A stretch of DNA of 5,555 nucleotides. Source: an uncultured Clostridium sp. (GTDB lineage: Bacteria > Bacillota_A > Clostridia > TANB77 > CAG-508). Under the pieces are notes generated by a model. It was not told where the DNA came from, ran no database searches, and worked only from the letters and a program-made list of their open reading frames with translations. The DNA is taken from the NCBI GenBank assembly GCA_938045355.1, contig CALIMU010000018.1, positions 1 to 5,555 of the forward strand. The letters are read 5' to 3'. This document shows, one piece after another, positions 5,552-5,555 of this stretch (position 1 is the stretch's first letter; every line of letters starts with the position of its first letter). Both the position numbers and the translations under genes were made by a program.

Positions 5552-5555
5552 ATTT

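Overview
The window is AT-rich and every gene I can support lies on the minus strand, so transcription runs from high to low coordinates. No rRNA, tRNA, CRISPR array or insertion sequence was seen. Two compositional blocks are visible. The left block (about 1-1000) is roughly 30-38% GC and holds the N-terminal part of a class I dihydroorotase and a small secreted Lys/Glu/Pro-rich protein; the style resembles Leptotrichia/Fusobacteriota. The right block (about 1700-5555) is about 25% GC, uses AGA for nearly all Arg, and looks like a low-GC clostridial Firmicute. An HD-GYP gene (about 996-1535) lies between them and is fused in frame to the secreted protein, which may be an assembly or recombination joint.

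Right block, in transcription order: a membrane-anchored thioredoxin (5551-4961), a cytosolic thioredoxin (4924-4613), the tRNA t6A synthesis protein TsaD (4563-3494), a calcineurin-like metallophosphoesterase (3480-2752) and a membrane-anchored polysaccharide deacetylase (2728-1717). A strong stem-loop terminator follows at 1635-1667. Spacing is tight (13-49 bp), so this reads as one operon.

The main finding is in this operon. tsaD and the deacetylase look broken: tsaD appears as three out-of-frame pieces and the deacetylase as two. Every break is the same event. An in-frame CGG triplet occurs where one base, the C, must be skipped so that the next codon is GGA or GGT (Gly). Skipping one C at six sites (five in tsaD, one in the deacetylase) restores a complete 354-residue TsaD, including its GYPGGP motif, and a complete 336-residue NodB-family deacetylase. 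From 1536 to 5555 these six are the only in-frame CGG triplets on the coding strand; none is needed as Arg. The three other genes in the operon contain no in-frame CGG and are intact. The simplest reading is that CGG is unassigned or very poorly decoded in this organism and triggers efficient +1 frameshifting (or that CGGN is read as a four-base Gly codon). This resembles the AGGY/Gly frameshifts described in Perkinsus mitochondrial cox1. I know of no bacterial description of it, but I could not search.

The one contrary observation is an in-frame CGG in the HD-GYP gene (1416-1418) that must be read as Arg. It fits if that part of the window comes from a different genome.
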